Shown here piece by piece: positions 34,659 to 37,998 of a stretch of 37,998 nucleotides of DNA (the first letter of the stretch is position 1; every line of letters starts with the position of its first letter). The DNA is from Sandarakinorhabdus oryzae (GTDB lineage Bacteria > Pseudomonadota > Alphaproteobacteria > Sphingomonadales > Sphingomonadaceae), in contig NZ_WNJP01000009.1 of NCBI RefSeq assembly GCF_009733735.1, positions 1 through 37,998 on the forward strand, read 5' to 3'. The notes beneath the pieces are model-generated. The model did no database searches and was not told the DNA's origin. It saw only the letters and a list, made by a program, of their open reading frames with translations. A program made the translations under genes and the position numbers.

Positions 34659-34691
34659 CGTAACGGCTCACGTAACAGCGAGCCGTAACAG
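34659..34691 (+). repeat. Right arm-type integrase sites (three CGTAAC repeats)
   Basis: CGTAACGG at 34659 and CGTAACAG at 34671 and 34684 are direct repeats at 12 and 13 base spacing, just upstream of the integrase start. They match those at 13380-13412 in sequence, orientation and spacing, and may also let the integrase control its own promoter. Confidence 0.65.
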
Positions 34692-34761
34692 GGCTCTCAT
34701 TTTATCGCATATAGTTCAATAACTTATTGGAACATAAACCTAAAAAACCCGCGTGTTTTGC

Positions 34762-34780
34762 ATCCTGTCTCCCCGACCAT
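34762..34780 (+). repeat. attR core
   Basis: A 19-base identical copy of the tRNA-Pro 3' end (13308-13326), 71 bases beyond the last arm-type repeat. It is the likely right boundary of the island. Confidence 0.88.
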
Positions 34781-34821
34781 TTTACGCCGCGGAGCGGCTC
34801 CGGTTACAGGATCAACGGAGT

Positions 34822-34840
34822 AATCCTGTCTCCCCGACCA
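34822..34840 (+). repeat. Third copy of the tRNA-Pro 3' end
   Basis: AATCCTGTCTCCCCGACCA, identical to 13307-13325, lies 60 bases beyond attR. ACAGGAT at 34806 can pair with its ATCCTGT, imitating a T-arm. It is either the original chromosomal junction, with the 34781-34821 segment left by an earlier insertion, or a second attachment site. Confidence 0.75.
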
Positions 34841-34857
34841 ATGTCTCCAAAAAACGA

Positions 34858-34889
34858 AAACGGCCCCGGCATCGCTGCCGGGGCCGTTT
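34858..34889 (-). terminator. Rho-independent terminator
   Basis: A 13-base stem (CGGCCCCGGC core) with a six-base loop. On the minus strand it is followed by TTTTCGTTTTTT, 20 bases after the TonB receptor stop. On the plus strand a short TTTC follows, so it may also end transcripts coming from the island or the tRNA. Confidence 0.9.
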
Positions 34890-34908
34890 CGTGTTCAGCG
34901 GGCCAGGT

Positions 34909-37578
34909 TCAGAAGCGCTGGCCGAACTTGATGCCGAAGAACTGCGGCCGGATCGGGAAGTTGCGCGACGAGTTGGCGCACAACGAGATGGCGCAGAAGG
35001 TGTTGGTGGTCAGGATGCCCCGGCGATCGAAGGCGTTCTGGATGAACAGGTCCAGGGTCCACTTGTCCTTCTTGATGCCCGCCGCGAAATCGAACGAGAC
35101 AAAGCCGGCCGAATTGCCCAGCAGCTTGTTCAACTCGGTGTTCAGATCCTGGGTGGCGCCGGTCTGGTAGAGGGCGGCACCCTGGATATAGGCGTCCAGC
35201 TTGCCCAGCGTCGTATCATAGCGCACCGAGGTGGTGCCCTTGAACTTCGGCTGGCGCGGCAGGCGGGTGCCGTCGGCAGCGGCGACTTCCGGCGTATCGA
35301 GGCCGTCATCAAGCACGGCACCAACGGTGCAGGTCTTGAGCTGCGCAATGGTCAGCGTGGCCTGGTCGGCGGCGAAGTTGCAGAAATTGCCCTTCAGCTT
35401 GCCGTCGTTGTACGACCCGGCCGTCGAGATGGTGACCTTGCCGAGCTTGAGGTCCGCATCGAACTCGATGCCTTTCACTTCCGCATTGCCGGCGTTGCCG
35501 GTGATGCCGGCGCCCTGGGCGCCGGACACGACCACCCCGTATTGCAGATCTTTCCACTTTTCGAGGTAGATGGCGGCATTGAAGCGGAAGATGTTGTTCC
35601 ACGTCGTCTTGAAGCCGATTTCGAAGTTGATCAGGTCTTCCGAACGGAACGGCGCCACCGCATAGACCTGGCCGCCGATGCGCAACGGCCGGCCTTGGCC
35701 GCCAGGACGGAAACCGGTCGAATAGTTGGCATAGACCATCTTCGACGGCGTCACTTCCCAGTTCAGCGCAACCTTGTGGGTCTCACCCTGCTCGCGATAG
35801 ATCAGCTGCTGATCGGGCCGCGAGAAGTTGGTGTTGAGGCACTGCAAACGCTCGGCCGGCAGCGGCAGCGGGCAGCCGCCGGTGCCGGTCGGCACGTAGG
35901 TGGTGCGGATGTTGCGCGCCGTCGCCGCGACCCCGCCAAAGCCGACCACGTTCAGCTCCGTCCAGAAATAGCGGATGCCGCCCGTTACCTTCAGGGTGGG
36001 GGTGATGTTGTAATGGCCTTCAGCGAAGATGGCATAGTCTCGCGTCACGCGGTTCTGCTCGGTCAGGTAGAAGGCGTCGCGCTTCACCGCTGCCGAGCCG
36101 CGCACCATGGTGCCGCCCTGGTCTTCCGGGACGCCGAAACCGTCCAGCGTGGTGCCGTTGCCGCCGCAATCCTCGGTGTCACTATAGGCGCAGGCCGCCG
36201 TGAAGCCCGGCGACTGGCCGAGACCGTGGATGCCATAGTCGTCGTTGATCTCGATCTTCTGATATTGGTAGAAGCCGCCAAACGTGACGTCGAAGGGCCA
36301 GCTTTCCGGCGTCTTCAGGCGCAGTTCCTGGGTGAAGATGCGCTCGTTGCGGTTGCCGCTGTAGAACTGGGTGGGGTTCAGCAGCGTCGTGCAGCGCAGC
36401 GAATCCCCTGAACCGGTGCAGCCCGCCTTGTCGAAGAACTGCAGATAGGATTCATAGCCGGGACCGAAACTGTCGTAGGTCACCGAATAATAAGTGTAAT
36501 CGTTGAGCAGCTTGATGTTGCGGCGGAAATAGCCGGTGGCGCTGACCAGGTCGAAATCGCCGATATGGCCGTGCACGGCCAGCTGCGCCTGATACCATTG
36601 GTCGTTCTGGCGGGTGTCGTCATAATCATGCACCTGCAGATCGCCAACGCGCGGATCGAAACCGAAATAGCCGCGCGAAATCTGCTTCTGTGCCGTCACC
36701 TGCGGGTTGATCGACCAGCCATCGGCCGGTTCCCACAGCAGTGACAGGCGACCGCCGACTTCATCGATCGTGTTGTAATTGTTCTTCACCTTGTTGGCGT
36801 TGTTCAGCGTGAAGCTGGTGAGCGGGTTGGTGTCGCCCAGGTTGAACACCGCCGGCGTGCCATCGTTGTATTTGCCGTTGTTGGGCGTGTTGTCGATGTA
36901 ACCGCCTTCGTGGCGATAATAGCCCATGGCGCGCACGGCCAGCGTGTCGGAGATCGGCACGTTGATGAAGCCCTGGGCCTGGCCACCGCCGGTGCCCTTG
37001 CCGAACTTGTTGCCTTCAAAATCATAGCCGGCTTCGAATTGGCCGATCTTCGGCTTGTTGGTGATCACGCGCAGCGTGCCGGCCAGCGAGCCGGCCCCGA
37101 ACAGCGTGCCCTGCGGGCCCGACAGCGCCTCGATGCGTTCGATGTCATAGATGTGAACATCGGGAAGGCCGTTCACGTTGATCGAGATATCGTCGAGATA
37201 ATAACCGGTGGCCGGATAGGCGCCGCCGGCCGGTACGATGCCGCGGAAATAGACTTCGGTACGGCCCGGCCCGAGACCAGCGGTTGAGACCGACGGCAGC
37301 AGCGCGGTGAAATCGGTCAGGCCCTTCACCTGGCGGTTGGCCAGTGTTTCGGTGCTGAGCGCCTGCATCGAGATCGGCACCTTCTGGATGCTGGTCGCCG
37401 TGCGGGTGGCGGTGACGATGATTTCCTCGAAGCCTTCCGACTTTTCGGCGGCGGCTGAGGCCTGGTCCTCTGCGGCCAGTGCGGGGGCGGCAAGGCCCGC
37501 CAGCATGGTGGTGGCGCACGCCAAGCGGATAAACTCGGCCCTGCGGCTGGCGATACGACGCTGTTCTTGCCCGATCAT
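34909..37578 (-). CDS. TonB-dependent outer membrane receptor
   Basis: An 889-residue receptor that imports a scarce substrate across the outer membrane using TonB energy. It has a signal peptide (FIRLACATTMLAGLAAPALA), a TonB-box region EEIIVTATR, a plug domain (VPISMQALSTETLANRQV and ALSGPQGTLFGAGSLAGTLR) and a long beta-barrel ending in FGIKFGQRF with the C-terminal Phe typical of porin-fold proteins. ATG 37578 has AGGGGG six bases upstream; 48 further open residues do not look like a leader. The substrate is unknown, and no transporter genes flank it. It is divergent from the gene at 37815. Confidence 0.93.
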   Translation of the reverse strand: MIGQEQRRIASRRAEFIRLACATTMLAGLAAPALAAEDQASAAAEKSEGFEEIIVTATRTATSIQKVPISMQALSTETLANRQVKGLTDFTALLPSVSTAGLGPGRTEVYFRGIVPAGGAYPATGYYLDDISINVNGLPDVHIYDIERIEALSGPQGTLFGAGSLAGTLRVITNKPKIGQFEAGYDFEGNKFGKGTGGGQAQGFINVPISDTLAVRAMGYYRHEGGYIDNTPNNGKYNDGTPAVFNLGDTNPLTSFTLNNANKVKNNYNTIDEVGGRLSLLWEPADGWSINPQVTAQKQISRGYFGFDPRVGDLQVHDYDDTRQNDQWYQAQLAVHGHIGDFDLVSATGYFRRNIKLLNDYTYYSVTYDSFGPGYESYLQFFDKAGCTGSGDSLRCTTLLNPTQFYSGNRNERIFTQELRLKTPESWPFDVTFGGFYQYQKIEINDDYGIHGLGQSPGFTAACAYSDTEDCGGNGTTLDGFGVPEDQGGTMVRGSAAVKRDAFYLTEQNRVTRDYAIFAEGHYNITPTLKVTGGIRYFWTELNVVGFGGVAATARNIRTTYVPTGTGGCPLPLPAERLQCLNTNFSRPDQQLIYREQGETHKVALNWEVTPSKMVYANYSTGFRPGGQGRPLRIGGQVYAVAPFRSEDLINFEIGFKTTWNNIFRFNAAIYLEKWKDLQYGVVVSGAQGAGITGNAGNAEVKGIEFDADLKLGKVTISTAGSYNDGKLKGNFCNFAADQATLTIAQLKTCTVGAVLDDGLDTPEVAAADGTRLPRQPKFKGTTSVRYDTTLGKLDAYIQGAALYQTGATQDLNTELNKLLGNSAGFVSFDFAAGIKKDKWTLDLFIQNAFDRRGILTTNTFCAISLCANSSRNFPIRPQFFGIKFGQRF

Positions 37579-37814
37579 GTCAGTCCCCCTGAAAAATTGT
37601 CCCCGCGCACTCCCCGACGGCAGCCCCGAGCTGCCCGCCTGTGTTATCATCGTCCCATCGGCGAGGCGATGGGGATGAGAACACAAAAACCAACTGTTGC
37701 AAATTGGTGTCAGCTTCATCATGCCGCATCATCGCGGCGGGCATATGGGCCATTTTCCCCCTCTCCCCGGCCGACCGGTTGTGTGGCTGGCCAACCCGGC
37801 CTAGCTTCGCCCTG
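37579..37814. promoter_or_regulatory. Divergent promoter region
   Basis: These 236 bases separate the TonB receptor start (minus) from the gene starting at 37815 (plus), so both promoters should be here. I could not single out a convincing -35/-10 pair or operator. Confidence 0.4.
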
Positions 37815-37998
37815 ATGACAGGACGCAACTCTCCGCCGGGCGGCCCGCCGCCGGCCTGGCAGCCGGCGCTTGCCGCCGCCACCGCCAAGCTCGATTCCGA
37901 TCCGGACGCCGCACTTGCGGCAGCGGACGCACTGCTCGCGGCCCAGCCTGAACTGCAGCCGGCCCAGCTGCTCGCCGGCCAGGCGCTGCGGCGGCTCG
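37815..37998 (+). CDS. Partial Ala-rich protein, N-terminus (possibly TPR)
   Basis: An open frame from ATG 37815 runs off the right edge, 61 residues long. After a Pro/Gly-rich start come helices such as ALAAATAKLDSDPDAALAAA and AAQPELQPAQLLAGQALRR, which resemble TPR units. In sphingomonads TPR-sulfotransferase genes often sit beside TonB receptors, but nothing visible here proves that identity. Confidence 0.6.
   Translation, partial: MTGRNSPPGGPPPAWQPALAAATAKLDSDPDAALAAADALLAAQPELQPAQLLAGQALRRL

Larger units (their letters stand above)
13327..34780. mobile_element. tRNA-Pro genomic island carrying defence genes
   Basis: The element starts right after the tRNA-Pro 3' end and ends at a 19-base copy of that end (34762-34780). 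It has a tyrosine recombinase at its right edge reading inward, three CGTAAC-core repeats inside each end, a HUH-type Rep-like gene at the left, a serine resolvase in the middle and an XRE regulator near the integrase. Its base composition is visibly less GC-rich than the flanks. Cargo is two multi-gene systems that look like phage defence. I see no structural phage genes and no conjugation genes, so it is an integrative island that either moves with help or replicates through the HUH protein. Confidence 0.9.

Noticed and set aside
13327-34780. Island as an intact prophage
   Set aside because: Integrase, XRE and Rep-like genes are present but there are no capsid, terminase, tail or lysis genes.
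34781-34840. A second tRNA gene at the right junction
   Set aside because: Only the 3' end is present; there is no anticodon arm, D-arm or matching acceptor 5' strand.

Overview
The window reads as a chromosome segment from an alphaproteobacterium, most likely a sphingomonad. The grounds are very GC-rich core genes, a large TonB-dependent receptor of the type abundant in that group, and tight ATGA/TTGA-coupled operons. No taxonomic marker (rRNA, ribosomal protein) is present, so this is an inference. The core sequence is interrupted by a clearly less GC-rich genomic island of about 21.5 kb inserted at a tRNA-Pro gene.

Left core (1-13325). A fragment of an Ala-rich protein and a membrane fatty acid hydroxylase/sterol desaturase family protein are followed by two small proteins of unknown function. 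Next comes a nine-gene minus-strand operon, read from 13080 down to 2175: an ABC importer (lipoprotein binding protein, permease, ATPase), a NikR-like ribbon-helix-helix regulator without the usual nickel ligands, two DUF1989 proteins, a biotin-dependent urea/guanidine carboxylase, allophanate hydrolase and a secreted beta-propeller. Published work on carboxyguanidine deiminases suggests such operons use guanidine rather than urea as nitrogen source. A perfect 6-N14-6 dyad upstream of the operon is a candidate operator for the NikR-like protein.

Island (about 13327-34780). It is bounded by 19-bp copies of the tRNA-Pro 3' end. A tyrosine recombinase sits at the right edge, and three CGTAAC-core repeats lie just inside each end, looking like integrase arm sites. 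A HUH-type (rolling-circle Rep/relaxase-like) protein is at the left end. The cargo is mostly genome defence. Module 1 (14610-23975) has a MutL/MORC-like GHKL ATPase, a Z1-domain SF2 helicase-like protein, a PD-(D/E)XK nuclease-like protein, an AIPR protein, a Vsr endonuclease and a C5-cytosine methyltransferase; this is a multi-gene restriction-modification-like system. A serine resolvase and about 1 kb without a convincing gene separate it from module 2 (25943-31561): a 1400-residue caspase-STAND NTPase-WD40 protein coupled to an LCAT/PGAP1-like lipase. The WD40 part has 13 repeats of exactly 45 residues plus a degenerate 14th, with near-identical DNA and variation focused at a few loop positions, as in fungal NWD/HET receptors. 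This two-gene unit is the best candidate for a poorly described system: an NLR-like sensor with a protease and a lipase as possible effectors. An XRE-family regulator lies between it and the integrase.

Right core (34781-37998). A third copy of the tRNA 3' end, a strong hairpin terminator, a TonB-dependent receptor on the minus strand, and the first 61 codons of a divergent Ala-rich, possibly TPR-containing gene.
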